Shown here: piece by piece, positions 24,692 to 33,772 of the stretch
Layout of the letters: each line of letters begins with the position of its first letter
How positions within the stretch are numbered: position 1 is the first letter of the stretch
Origin: Candidatus Tectimicrobiota bacterium
GTDB taxonomy: Bacteria > JACPSX01
Direction of reading: 5' to 3'
Assembly (NCBI GenBank): GCA_016193065.1
Contig: JACPSX010000090.1
Span: forward strand, 1 to 38,193
DNA: 38,193 nucleotides
Program-made: the position numbers and the translations under genes
Notes under the pieces: generated by a model
Databases searched by the model: none
What the model was told of the DNA's origin: nothing
What the model saw: only the letters and a program-made list of their open reading frames with translations

Positions 24692-25552
24692 CTAGGGCGT
24701 GAGCTGCAGCCTCAGCCATATCCGGGTGGCCAGGAAGAGTTTCCGGAGCACCGGAAAGTCCACGCGCCCGTCGAAGACATTGAAGTTTCTGCGGGCGATC
24801 TCTTCCAAGATTCTGCTGTACAGAGCCCGCATGGTTTCCGAGACCGCCAGGGTTTTCCTCTCCTCCCGGGGCAGGAAGGAGCGAGCGCGCTGGTAGTAGT
24901 CCTTGGCTCGATCGTACTCAAACGCCATGAGCTGCCGGAAGGAAGGCGTGTAGCGATGGGCTAGGAGATCTTCCTCGGAATAAGAAAACCGCTCCAGGTC
25001 TTCCAGGGGGAGATAGATGCGTCCTCTCAGAGAATCTTCTTTAAGGTCTCGGAGGATGTTTGTCAGTTGAAAACCGATCCCCAGATTCTCGGCGTACTGC
25101 CGGACCTTGGGGTCGCGGTAGCCGAAGACTTCAATGCACAGGAGGCCCACGATGGAGGCCACCCGATAGCAGTACTGGTAGAGATCGGAAAAAGTCGAGT
25201 AGCGGGTTCGGGTAAAGTCCATGGCGACCCCGGCCAGCAGCTCGTCAAAGTACGATTTCGGCAAATGAAAACGTTCCACCTGGGGGCTCAAGGCGCGGGT
25301 GATCGGGTGTGAGGGTCTCCCTTCGTAGGCGTGCTCTAATTCCCGTTGCCACTCCTGGAGCCTTCCCAGGCGCTCCTCCGGGGCGCCCTGGTCGTCGCTG
25401 ATCTCGTCGGAGTAGCGGCAAAAGGCGTAGAGGGCATAAATGGCCCGTCGCTTCTCTGCGGGCAGGAACAAAAAACTGTAATAGAAACTCTTGGAAGTTC
25501 TCTTGGTAAGCTCTTGGCAGTAGAGTTGGGCTTCGAGGAGGCTTTGGTCCAT
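24692..25552 (-). CDS. hpnD: Squalene/phytoene synthase family (HpnD-like presqualene diphosphate synthase)
   Basis: TSKSFYYSFLFLPAEKRRAIYALYAFCRYSDEISDD...YCYRVASIVGLLCIEVFGY...AENLGIGFQLTNILRDLKEDSLRGRIYLP. Confidence 0.85.
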   Translation of the reverse strand: MDQSLLEAQLYCQELTKRTSKSFYYSFLFLPAEKRRAIYALYAFCRYSDEISDDQGAPEERLGRLQEWQRELEHAYEGRPSHPITRALSPQVERFHLPKSYFDELLAGVAMDFTRTRYSTFSDLYQYCYRVASIVGLLCIEVFGYRDPKVRQYAENLGIGFQLTNILRDLKEDSLRGRIYLPLEDLERFSYSEEDLLAHRYTPSFRQLMAFEYDRAKDYYQRARSFLPREERKTLAVSETMRALYSRILEEIARRNFNVFDGRVDFPVLRKLFLATRIWLRLQLTP

Positions 25553-25697
25553 TGGGCCTCTGCCTGGGCGGGTGCTTGTCCCGTTAAATGCCCGCTCCTT
25601 GTTATCCTGTAAGGCCCTAGCATAGGGCAGTTTGGGGGCAATTGCAAGAAGGCTCCGGCCCCGGTATGGACTTTTTTCATCTGCGAGGATCTCGCGC

Positions 25698-26555
25698 GTG
25701 CCCGTTTCTGCTCTTGGTCTCCTGGTCGTGGCGGCCTTTCTCCATGCCGGATGGAACACGCTGGTCAAGGAGAGTGGCGATAAGATCACGTTTGCCTGGC
25801 TGGCTCTTGTCGTCTCCAGCCTGGTGGGATTGCCCCTGCTGGCCTCCGGACCGATCCCTCCACGGACCTGGCCCTACGCCGTGCTGAGCGGAGTCGCGGA
25901 GGCCCTGTACTACCTGGCCCTGACCAGAGCTTACGAGCGGGGCGATCTTTCCTGGGTGTACCCGCTCGCCCGGGGCGCCGCGCCTCCCTTGCTGACCCTG
26001 TGGGGGGTCTTCTTCCTGGGAGAAACCCCGACGGGGTTGGGGCTCGCAGGGGTGGCGGTGGTCGCGGCCGGAATTTGGACCCTGGGAGGAGGGAACCTCC
26101 GGCGCGCGGGCCATGAAGGGATCCTGGAGAAGGAGGGCGCCGGCCTCTGGGCCATGCTTGCAGGCCTGATGATCTCCGTCTACTCCGCTGTGGACAAGGC
26201 GGCCCTCGCCGTGGCGCCCGTTCTGGTTTACCTGGAGCTCATCTTCGCGCTGACGGCCCTGTTCCTGTCCCCCGTGATCCTCTTCGGGCCCCGGCGGAAG
26301 GCTCTTCCTGCAGTGGTTGCTGGTTCGTGGCGCTCTATCCTCCTCGTGGGGGTCGCCAACCTGGTCACATATCTGCTCGTCCTGGCTGCTTTCCGCCTTG
26401 CTCCCGTGAGTTATGCGGGCTCTGTGCGGGAGTTGAGCGTCGTCATTGCAGCCATCCTGGGCTGGAAATGGCTTGGCGAACCGGGAGGGCAGCGCAGGGT
26501 GGCCTCAGCCCTCCTCATTTTTGCCGGGATCGCCTTGATTACTTGGAAAGGGTAA
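25698..26555 (+). CDS. EamA/DMT family transporter
   Basis: Multiple hydrophobic helices; LALTRAYERGDLSWVYPLARGAAPPLLTLWGVFFLGE...; start codon uncertain. Confidence 0.85.
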   Translation: MPVSALGLLVVAAFLHAGWNTLVKESGDKITFAWLALVVSSLVGLPLLASGPIPPRTWPYAVLSGVAEALYYLALTRAYERGDLSWVYPLARGAAPPLLTLWGVFFLGETPTGLGLAGVAVVAAGIWTLGGGNLRRAGHEGILEKEGAGLWAMLAGLMISVYSAVDKAALAVAPVLVYLELIFALTALFLSPVILFGPRRKALPAVVAGSWRSILLVGVANLVTYLLVLAAFRLAPVSYAGSVRELSVVIAAILGWKWLGEPGGQRRVASALLIFAGIALITWKG

Positions 26556-26622
26556 CGCTAAGCGGGATTGGTCTATGGGCGAGGGCCTCGGGAGTGCCCC
26601 CTTGGACTGAAAACTACCATTA

Positions 26623-26717
26623 AGGGCACCCCTGCGCCTGCCTGTGCCGACACCTGTCTGCGTGCGGACGCACAGGCAGGTGGCAGACAGGTCCGCACGC
26701 AGACAGGTGGGTGCCCT
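26623..26717. repeat. Nested palindromic REP-like element
   Basis: AGGGCACCC/GGGTGCCCT outer arms (26623-26631/26709-26717); perfect 18-bp inner arms ACCTGTCTGCGTGCGGAC/GTCCGCACGCAGACAGGT (26652-26669/26691-26708); alternative 11-bp pairing 26637-26647/26670-26680. Confidence 0.9.
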
Positions 26718-26866
26718 CTTTCGTCGGCCCCGACTGGCCGAGCCGGAATCGCGTTGACAGGGTTCTGCCGCGGGGATTAGGATAGGCGTCATCCTCCATG
26801 CGATGACGATTCCATCTGGAGTTTGCGTGGTTCCTCCGAGATCCTAGGAAACAGCAAGGAAAAACC

Positions 26867-27628
26867 ATGACACAGACAGCAAGGAAAGAAGAGGAGAGTC
26901 AGGGAGCGGAGGGCTTCTACGAGCCTCTGATCCGCTGCATCTGCGAGCGCCGCAGCATCCGCTCGTTTCATGAAACGCAGGTTCCGGACGAGATCATCAT
27001 GAAGATCCTGGAAGCCGGACGCTGGGCGCCGTCGGGAGGAAATTCACAGCCCTGGGAATTCATCGTTGTCAAGCGCCGTGACATTCTGGAAAAGATCTGT
27101 GAGATCTTTGTGAAGGACCGGGAGCAGCGCATCCGGGAGAAAGTCAACTTCCCCGGCAGTTCCAAGGCCTATATTGCCAAGGTTCCGGCTATGATCGTGG
27201 TGGTGGCCGATCCCCGCTGGAAGCAAGCGTATCCCAGCACCGACTTCACTCCGACCCTGCGCCGGATGTACGCCAGGAACCGGGAGTTTATCTTCGTGAA
27301 AAGCGTGGCGGCTGCCGTGCAGAACATGTTTCTGGCGGCGGCCTCCCTGGGGCTCGGGATGGCCTGGCTGACGGGCTTTGCCGAGGATCGCATGGGAAAA
27401 AAGCTGCGCCGGTTGCTCAAAGTCCCTGAACCGGTTCGTCTCATGGCCGGACTTCCCGCTGGCTACCCGAAAGTGACTTACCATACGAAGTTTCGCCGCC
27501 CCCTCCAGGATCTCATCCACTATGAGACCTATGACCCGACCCGTCTCAAGAGAGATGACTTCTTCCGGAACTACTGCGAAAACGAGCGCAACCGCATGAC
27601 ATACAGTGCCGGACGCATGGAAAAGTAG
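26867..27628 (+). CDS. Nitroreductase family protein
   Basis: CICERRSIRSFHETQVPDEIIMKILEAGRWAPSGGNSQPWEFIVVK...AAAVQNMFLAAASLGLGMAWLTGF. Confidence 0.9.
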   Translation: MTQTARKEEESQGAEGFYEPLIRCICERRSIRSFHETQVPDEIIMKILEAGRWAPSGGNSQPWEFIVVKRRDILEKICEIFVKDREQRIREKVNFPGSSKAYIAKVPAMIVVVADPRWKQAYPSTDFTPTLRRMYARNREFIFVKSVAAAVQNMFLAAASLGLGMAWLTGFAEDRMGKKLRRLLKVPEPVRLMAGLPAGYPKVTYHTKFRRPLQDLIHYETYDPTRLKRDDFFRNYCENERNRMTYSAGRMEK

Positions 27629-27831
27629 GGTTTCGCCGGGAGTGCCGGAGAGTGGCTGCAATTGCTTCTTGCGGAAGGCTTTCCCTTGACGGAAAGCCCC
27701 GAATTGACTAAACTTAGCCTACTCTTGCTGCTCTCAGACAGCTCGTTTTACGTGAAAAGCCGGATGCTGCTTCGCCCGCTCAGCAGGATCAAACTTCCGT
27801 TGGGTTGGGTGGAAGAGAGGGAGTTTTTTTC

Positions 27832-28632
27832 ATGCCGACACTGGAAACGGTGGGCCTCTCCAAAGTTTTCCGCAAGAGGGGCGGAGAACAAGTAGAAGCT
27901 CTCCGGGACATCAGTCTCAGGGTCGAGACGGGCGAGTTTGTCAGCATCGTGGGGGCCAGCGGCTGCGGGAAAACCACATTTTTGCGCATTATCGACGGTC
28001 TCCTCGAACCCAGTGCAGGAAAAGTCTTCTTGGACGGCCGGGAGGTGACGAAGCCGGGTCCGGATCGAGGATTTGTCTTTCAGTCTGATAGCCTCTTTCC
28101 CTGGCGGACGGCGGAAGACAACGTGGTCTTCGGCCTCGAGGTCCAGCGCAAGAATCGCAGCGTGGCCCGGCAGCTTGCCCATCGCTTCATCAAGATGGTG
28201 GGCCTGGAAGGATTCGCCGGGCATTATCCCTACGAGCTTTCCGGCGGGATGAGACAGCGGGTCAATATTGCCCGGGCCATGACGATCGATCCCGAGGTCC
28301 TTCTCATGGACGAGCCGTTTGCTGCCCTGGACGCCCAAACCCGGGAAATTATGCAGTACGAACTCCTGTCGATCTGGTCTCAGCAGCAAAAGACCGTGCT
28401 GTTCATCACCCATCAGATCAGCGAGGCGGTCTTCCTGTCCGACAGGGTCGTCGTCTTCACGGCCAGGCCGGGGCGCCTCAAAGAGGTGATCCCGATCAAG
28501 ATCCCCAGGCCGAGGACTCTGGACGTGAAACACACAAAGGAATTCGTGGACTACGAGTACCAGATCTGGAAGATGATCGAAGAGGAAGTCCGCCTCGGCA
28601 TGCGGCTCGAGCAGACCGTTGGGAAGCACTGA
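27832..28632 (+). CDS. ABC transporter ATP-binding protein (SsuB/TauB-like)
   Basis: Walker A GASGCGKTT; signature LSGGMRQRVNIARAM; Walker B VLLMDEPFAALDAQTR. Confidence 0.95.
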   Translation: MPTLETVGLSKVFRKRGGEQVEALRDISLRVETGEFVSIVGASGCGKTTFLRIIDGLLEPSAGKVFLDGREVTKPGPDRGFVFQSDSLFPWRTAEDNVVFGLEVQRKNRSVARQLAHRFIKMVGLEGFAGHYPYELSGGMRQRVNIARAMTIDPEVLLMDEPFAALDAQTREIMQYELLSIWSQQQKTVLFITHQISEAVFLSDRVVVFTARPGRLKEVIPIKIPRPRTLDVKHTKEFVDYEYQIWKMIEEEVRLGMRLEQTVGKH

Positions 28633-28692
28633 GGAGGACGCCGCTCTTCCAGACACTTAGGTTGTCTCGATCTTTCGCTTTGAAGGGGGAAT

Positions 28693-29697
28693 ATGATGCA
28701 CAGAAAAAATCGGAGGAATTTTGCCGGACTCTCCGGGGTCGCTTTGAGCATCCTGGTTCTGGCCCTCTGGATGTCTCCGGCAGCCTGGGCTCAGGGCTTT
28801 AAGCTCAAAGTGAACTGGACAGCCACCAGTGGAGCCATGAGCCCTTTGTGGGTGGCCATGGAAAAGGGGCACTTTGCCAGGAACGGCCTCGACGTGGAAT
28901 TCACGCATATCACCAGCAGTTCCAAGGCAATCCAGACCATGATTGCCGGGGACATCGTGTTCACCACGATGGACCCCCAGACGGTCATTCAGGCCAACTC
29001 CCAGGGGACGGATGTGCGGATGGTGGTCGCGATCACAAATCGCTTTGCGTTCTCCCTGATGGTCCAGCCCGAGATCACCAAGCCTGAGGACCTCAAGGGA
29101 AAGAGCATCGGGATCACGCGCTACGGATCCTCGACGCACACGGCCACGCTCTATCTCCTGCGGGAATGGGGTCTGGAAAAGGATGTCAAGCTGCTCCAGT
29201 TCCAGGAAGTGCCCGCCATCCTGGCGGGACTGGTGGCCAAGCAGATTCAGGGAGGGACCGTATCCCCGCCCACGAACAGCCGGGCCCGCAAGCAGGGGTT
29301 CCGGGAACTGGTCAACCTGGGAGTGGACGGGCCGGAGTATCCGTCCGTGGCGGTGGGGACCCGCAAGTCCTTCATCGATGCCAACGGAGATGTGGTGCGG
29401 CGCTTCGTGCGCAGTTACTCCGAGGGCTTGCAGACATTCAAGAGCTCAGCGAGCGTCGGCATGGAGGTCATCAAGAAGTACACGAGAGTGGAGGATCCCT
29501 CCATCCTGGAAGACGCCTACAATCAGTTTGCCCGCTACATCTCGGATGTTCCGTACGTGAGCGTGAAGGGAATGGAGGCGATTATTGCCGAACTGGCTGA
29601 GAAGGATCCCAAGGTTCGGGGAGCGAAGCCCGAAGAATTCATGGACATGAGCTTTGTTCGTGAACTGGAGAATCAGGGATTCTATAAGAAGCGTTAG
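28693..29697 (+). CDS. ABC transporter substrate-binding protein (NMT1/SsuA-like)
   Basis: Signal-like N-terminus; PLWVAMEKGHFARNGLDVEFTHITSSSKAIQTMIAGDIVFTTMDPQTVIQA. Confidence 0.85.
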   Translation: MMHRKNRRNFAGLSGVALSILVLALWMSPAAWAQGFKLKVNWTATSGAMSPLWVAMEKGHFARNGLDVEFTHITSSSKAIQTMIAGDIVFTTMDPQTVIQANSQGTDVRMVVAITNRFAFSLMVQPEITKPEDLKGKSIGITRYGSSTHTATLYLLREWGLEKDVKLLQFQEVPAILAGLVAKQIQGGTVSPPTNSRARKQGFRELVNLGVDGPEYPSVAVGTRKSFIDANGDVVRRFVRSYSEGLQTFKSSASVGMEVIKKYTRVEDPSILEDAYNQFARYISDVPYVSVKGMEAIIAELAEKDPKVRGAKPEEFMDMSFVRELENQGFYKKR

Positions 29698-29816
29698 TTC
29701 TTCTTGGGCCCGGTCTTTCGAGGTTGAGATCTCTGAGAAGTTTCTCCCGGGATCCCGGTGAGGAAGAACTCGGAGGCCTGTCCCGTTCCGGATGATAGGG
29801 TAGAAAGGAGAAAATC

Positions 29817-30845
29817 ATGATCTGGAGCCATAAATACTGGATGAAGGGTGTCGGTATCTTCCTGGCAGTTCCCGCTCTTATTTTGGGATTCCTGGGGGCA
29901 AAGGCCTGGGGTCAGGCAACCAAGGTGAACTTGGGGGTCGAGTTCATCAATGCGCGCGTGGCTCCCCTGTGGGTGGCTGAAAAGGAAGGATTTTTCAAGA
30001 AGCAGGGGCTCGATCTCAAAGCCCTGAAGATCAGCGGCGGAACCCAGGGAGCACAGGCCCTGGTGAGCGGCCAGATCGACGCTTCGTATTCCGCTCCGGC
30101 GGCGTTCATTCCCGCCATCGCGGCGGGAGCCCAGATGGTCGAGGTCATGTCGATCACGGCCACCATGCCTTACTACCTGGTGGGGGCTCCCGGAGTAAAG
30201 TCCCTGGCGGATCTGCGGGGAAAGCGGGTGGGATCCTCGGGCCTGGGGCTTTCTGCCTCCCGTCTGGCGATTCTCGTGGTCTTCGGGCGCCTGGGTATGG
30301 ATCTGGAAAGGGATAAGATCACCCTGGTCGCAGCGGGCGCCGAGCCCGAGAGAATTGCCGGGATCGCGTCCGGTGCCATTGCCGGCACGGTGGTGGCGCC
30401 GGAGTTTCGCAGCAAGGTCGAGCAACTGGGTGTGAGCGTCCTCGCGGATCTGCGCACGATGAATATTCCCTGGGAGAACGATGCCCTGGCGACCTCCCGG
30501 AAATTCATCCAGACGAATCGGGATACCGTCGAGCGGATTGTCAAGGCCCTGGTGGAAGGCAACGCCTACATTCTAAACCCGGCCCGTCGCTCCCAGGTGA
30601 TCGAAGTCCTCATGTCCCGCCTGGGGTTCAAGACCGCGCAAGAGGCGACGGGCGCCTACGATGATCTGATCAAATATTACATACAGAAGAAGCCCTACCC
30701 GAACCGGGAGGGGCTCCAGACCATAATCACCGAGGTCGGCAAGATCGTCCCCAAGGGTGCAAGCCTGAAATTTGAGGATGTGGCGGACTCCAGCATCGTC
30801 GAGAGGCTGGACAAGAGCGGCTACATCGACAGCCTGTACAAGTAG
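29817..30845 (+). CDS. ABC transporter substrate-binding protein (NMT1/SsuA-like), second
   Basis: ARVAPLWVAEKEGFFKKQGLDLKALKISGGTQGAQALVSGQIDASYSAPAAFIPAIAAGAQMV. Confidence 0.85.
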   Translation: MIWSHKYWMKGVGIFLAVPALILGFLGAKAWGQATKVNLGVEFINARVAPLWVAEKEGFFKKQGLDLKALKISGGTQGAQALVSGQIDASYSAPAAFIPAIAAGAQMVEVMSITATMPYYLVGAPGVKSLADLRGKRVGSSGLGLSASRLAILVVFGRLGMDLERDKITLVAAGAEPERIAGIASGAIAGTVVAPEFRSKVEQLGVSVLADLRTMNIPWENDALATSRKFIQTNRDTVERIVKALVEGNAYILNPARRSQVIEVLMSRLGFKTAQEATGAYDDLIKYYIQKKPYPNREGLQTIITEVGKIVPKGASLKFEDVADSSIVERLDKSGYIDSLYK

Positions 30846-30951
30846 GGGCGCAATTCATTGCGCCCGGGCCGTGATCGTGTTCCTGGCACAGGGCCGGGAG
30901 CCCCGCCCCTTGTAGGGGCGCAATTCATTGCGCCCTTAATTCATTGCGCCC
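30843..30951. repeat. Palindromic intergenic repeats TAGGGGCGCAATTCATTGCGCCC, two full and one partial copy
   Basis: Perfect arms GGGCGCAAT/ATTGCGCCC at 30846-30865 and 30916-30935; partial TTAATTCATTGCGCCC after. Confidence 0.9.
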
Positions 30952-30978
30952 GGGCCGGCGGCGGATCATGGAGATAGT

Positions 30979-33120
30979 GTGAGCGGATCCAGCGGTTCCT
31001 TCACAGTCGCAATTGACATCGGCGGCACCCTCACCGACTGCGTCGTCCTGGATGAAGCAGGGGGAGTCACGGCCACCAAAAGCTTCTCCACGCCGGATGA
31101 TCTCACCCGTGGTGTCCCGGATGATCTCACCCGTGGTGTCCTCGATGTGCTCCTCCTGGCCGCTCAGCAGCACGGTCGTTCGTTGCGGGAATTCCTGCAG
31201 GACACCCGATTTTTCATCCATGGGACCACGATTACGACCAATGCGCTCCTGGAAGGGAAGGGGGCGCGGGTCGGATTGCTGACGACCCGCGGGCATGAAG
31301 ATGTCATCCCCATCGGCCGGGTGAACCAGAAGGTGGCCGGCCTCTCGGAGCGCCAGGTGACGCGCGGCGCTTTTCTCGATAAGCCCGATCCCCCCATCAT
31401 CGATCCCCTTTTGATTCGCGGTGTCAGTGAGAGGATTGATTGCGACGGAGAGGTCGTCGTGCCCGTGAACTGGGAGGAAGTGGAAGAATCCCTCGACGAG
31501 CTCCTGCGCGCCGAGATCGAGGCCCTGGCCGTCTGCTTCCTCTGGTCCTTTATCAATCCGGATCATGAGCGGGCCGTCCGCGACTTCTTGCGCCGCCGCG
31601 CTCCCGGCCTCTACGTGACGCTCTCCTCCGAACTCGCTCCCGTGCTGGGAGAATACGAGCGCGCCGTGACCGCGGTGCTCAGCGCTTACCTGGGACCGTC
31701 CATCAGCAAATACCTGGGCGGGCTGGAGGGAGCCTTGCAGAAAGATGGTTTCACGGGGCCGGTTCTGCTCCTGCAGGCCGGCGGAGGGCTCACCACCCCC
31801 CGGGACGCCTGCGAGCGTCCTCTGGTCACCTTGGACTCGGGGCCCGTGGGCGGAATTCTGGGAGCCAAGTTCTTTGCGGACTACTACGGGGAGCGCAACG
31901 TGCTGTGCACGGACGTGGGGGGAACTTCTTTCGACGTGGGAGTCATCCGGGACGGGGAGGTTCTCCTGCAGCGGGCTCCCGTGGCCCGGCAGTATACTTA
32001 TCTTTCTCCCAAGGTGGCGATCCGGACCGTGGGGGCGGGGGGAGGAAGCATTGCCTGGGTGGATCTCCTGGGGATTTTGCGCGTGGGGCCGCAAAGCGCC
32101 GGGGCGGTTCCAGGCCCGGCCTGCTACGACCGGGGAGGGGAAAACGCGACGGTCACCGATGCCAGCCTCCTGCTGGGACACCTGAACCCCGACTATTTCC
32201 TGGGGGGCCGCAAGAAACTGAATTTGGAAAAGGCCCGGCAAGTCCTCCGTGCCCTGGGAGAAAAGCTGAACATGGACGAGGTGCAGGTGGCCCGGGGGAT
32301 CCTCACGATCCTCGACGCGCAAATGAGCGATTTGATCCGCCGGAGCACGATCGAGCAGGGAGTCGATCCCCGAGAATTTGTCCTTTTCGCCTACGGAGGG
32401 GCGGGCCCCCTCCATGCCGCCTCTTACGGCCGGGCACTGGGGGTAAAGGGGATTTATGTGCTGCGGCATGCGGCGGTCTTTTCCGCCTTCGGGATGCTGA
32501 CCGCCTCCCACGTCCACTTTGCCGAAACCTCGGTACCGGGGCCCTTGCCCTGGACCGAGAGAGAATTCTCGCGGGTCAAGGAAGCTTTGGGGAACTTGGA
32601 GGCGGATTTGCGCCGGCGCTTTGATCAGGAAGGGGTGGCGTGGAGCCAGGTGAAGCTCAAGGGGAGCGTCACCGTGCGCTACCGGATGCAGGTTCACGAG
32701 GTGGAAGTCCCCATGGAACTAAAGAACCTGACCTTCTCTCGCGGAGAAGACCTGGTATCTGACTTTGAAAGGCGCTACAGGGTCCTTTATGGAGAAGGGA
32801 CCGGCTACCGGGAAGCGGGGATCGAGATGGTGGGACTGCGCCTGATCGGCAGCCATGAGACCGTGAGGCCGAACCTGATTCCTGCGGAGGAGAGCGGGAA
32901 AGAGAGCAAGGAAGCTCCCCTGAAAGCACGCCGTCCGATGTACTTTGAAGCGGCAGGAGAATTTGTCGACGCCCCCGTGTTTGACGGCGAGAAGTTCGAG
33001 GTGGGCCACCAGGTGAGCGGACCCTGCGCGGTCGAGAGAGTATCGGATACCGTTCTCATCCCTCCCGGAGCCATTGGCGAGGTGGACCGTTTTCTCAATC
33101 TGAAGATCAGTTTTGCCTAA
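30979..33120 (+). CDS. hyuA: Hydantoinase/oxoprolinase family protein (HyuA-like)
   Basis: VAIDIGGTLTDCVVLDE...FIHGTTITTNALLEGKGARVGLLTTRGHEDV...LDSGPVGGILGAKFFADYYGERNVLCTDVGGTSFDVG...YGGAGPLHA; start GTG nearby. Confidence 0.95.
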   Translation: MSGSSGSFTVAIDIGGTLTDCVVLDEAGGVTATKSFSTPDDLTRGVPDDLTRGVLDVLLLAAQQHGRSLREFLQDTRFFIHGTTITTNALLEGKGARVGLLTTRGHEDVIPIGRVNQKVAGLSERQVTRGAFLDKPDPPIIDPLLIRGVSERIDCDGEVVVPVNWEEVEESLDELLRAEIEALAVCFLWSFINPDHERAVRDFLRRRAPGLYVTLSSELAPVLGEYERAVTAVLSAYLGPSISKYLGGLEGALQKDGFTGPVLLLQAGGGLTTPRDACERPLVTLDSGPVGGILGAKFFADYYGERNVLCTDVGGTSFDVGVIRDGEVLLQRAPVARQYTYLSPKVAIRTVGAGGGSIAWVDLLGILRVGPQSAGAVPGPACYDRGGENATVTDASLLLGHLNPDYFLGGRKKLNLEKARQVLRALGEKLNMDEVQVARGILTILDAQMSDLIRRSTIEQGVDPREFVLFAYGGAGPLHAASYGRALGVKGIYVLRHAAVFSAFGMLTASHVHFAETSVPGPLPWTEREFSRVKEALGNLEADLRRRFDQEGVAWSQVKLKGSVTVRYRMQVHEVEVPMELKNLTFSRGEDLVSDFERRYRVLYGEGTGYREAGIEMVGLRLIGSHETVRPNLIPAEESGKESKEAPLKARRPMYFEAAGEFVDAPVFDGEKFEVGHQVSGPCAVERVSDTVLIPPGAIGEVDRFLNLKISFA
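31093..31140 (+). repeat. Perfect 24-bp in-frame tandem duplication inside hyuA
   Basis: CCGGATGATCTCACCCGTGGTGTC twice (PDDLTRGV x2). Confidence 0.95.
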
Positions 33121-33167
33121 GGGAAAGCATTGCAGACCGGGAAAGATCCTCGGTGAAGCTCCCCTTC

Positions 33168-33189
33168 GGCAAGCTCAGGGCAGCTTGCC
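33168..33189. terminator. Hairpin between convergent hyuA and maoC-like genes
   Basis: GGCAAGCT-CAGGGC-AGCTTGCC perfect 8-bp stem. Confidence 0.45.
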
Positions 33190-33222
33190 GCACTGCGCAC
33201 AACGGGCCTCTGAGCCCGGCCG

Positions 33223-33681
33223 CTAGGTGGCGACCAAGCGCTTCATGAACATCGCGGTCCGTTCCACCTCGACCACGACGGTGCCGTCCTGCTTGCGGCC
33301 GATGTGTCGGAATCGCACCAGGCCGCGATCCGGATTGGATCGGCTCTCACGCTTCTCCAGCACCTCGGTCTCGACGCGGATCGTGTCGCCGTGAAAGACC
33401 GGATTGGGATGGGAGACCTTTTCATAGGACAAGTTGGCGACGATCGTGCCTTCCGTCAGCTCCGCAACCGTCATACCCACGACCAGGCTCATGGTGAAGA
33501 GTCCGTTGACAATGCGCTGACCGAACTGGGTTTTGGCGGCAAATTCTGCGTCTAGGTGCAGCGGCTGCGTGTTCATCGTGAGGGCGCAAAACAGCACGGT
33601 GTCCGTTTCCGTCACCGTGCGGCCGGTGGCGTGTTGAATCCGCTGTCCTACTTCGAGGTCCTCGTAGTATTTCCCGGGCAT
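33223..33681 (-). CDS. MaoC family (R)-hydratase/dehydratase
   Basis: YYEDLEVGQRIQHATGRTVTETDTVLFCALTMNTQPLHLDAEFA...GQRIVNGLFTMSLVVGM. Confidence 0.9.
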   Translation of the reverse strand: MPGKYYEDLEVGQRIQHATGRTVTETDTVLFCALTMNTQPLHLDAEFAAKTQFGQRIVNGLFTMSLVVGMTVAELTEGTIVANLSYEKVSHPNPVFHGDTIRVETEVLEKRESRSNPDRGLVRFRHIGRKQDGTVVVEVERTAMFMKRLVAT

Positions 33682-33772
33682 GGCGTTTCCTCCGTTGCCG
33701 CCGAGTTTACACCGAAGCCCCGACCAAATACAGCAATTTGGTTTCGGGTCGCCCGGAGAATGAGGGACGGGG

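Noticed and set aside
26623-26717. Possible CRISPR-like repeat cluster
   Set aside because: Words repeat because of nested inverted repeats; no regular direct repeats with spacers and no cas genes.
30925-32697. 590-aa minus-strand ORF antisense to hyuA
   Set aside because: No family resemblance, fully overlaps a clear HyuA coding frame; GC-rich antisense ORFs are expected.
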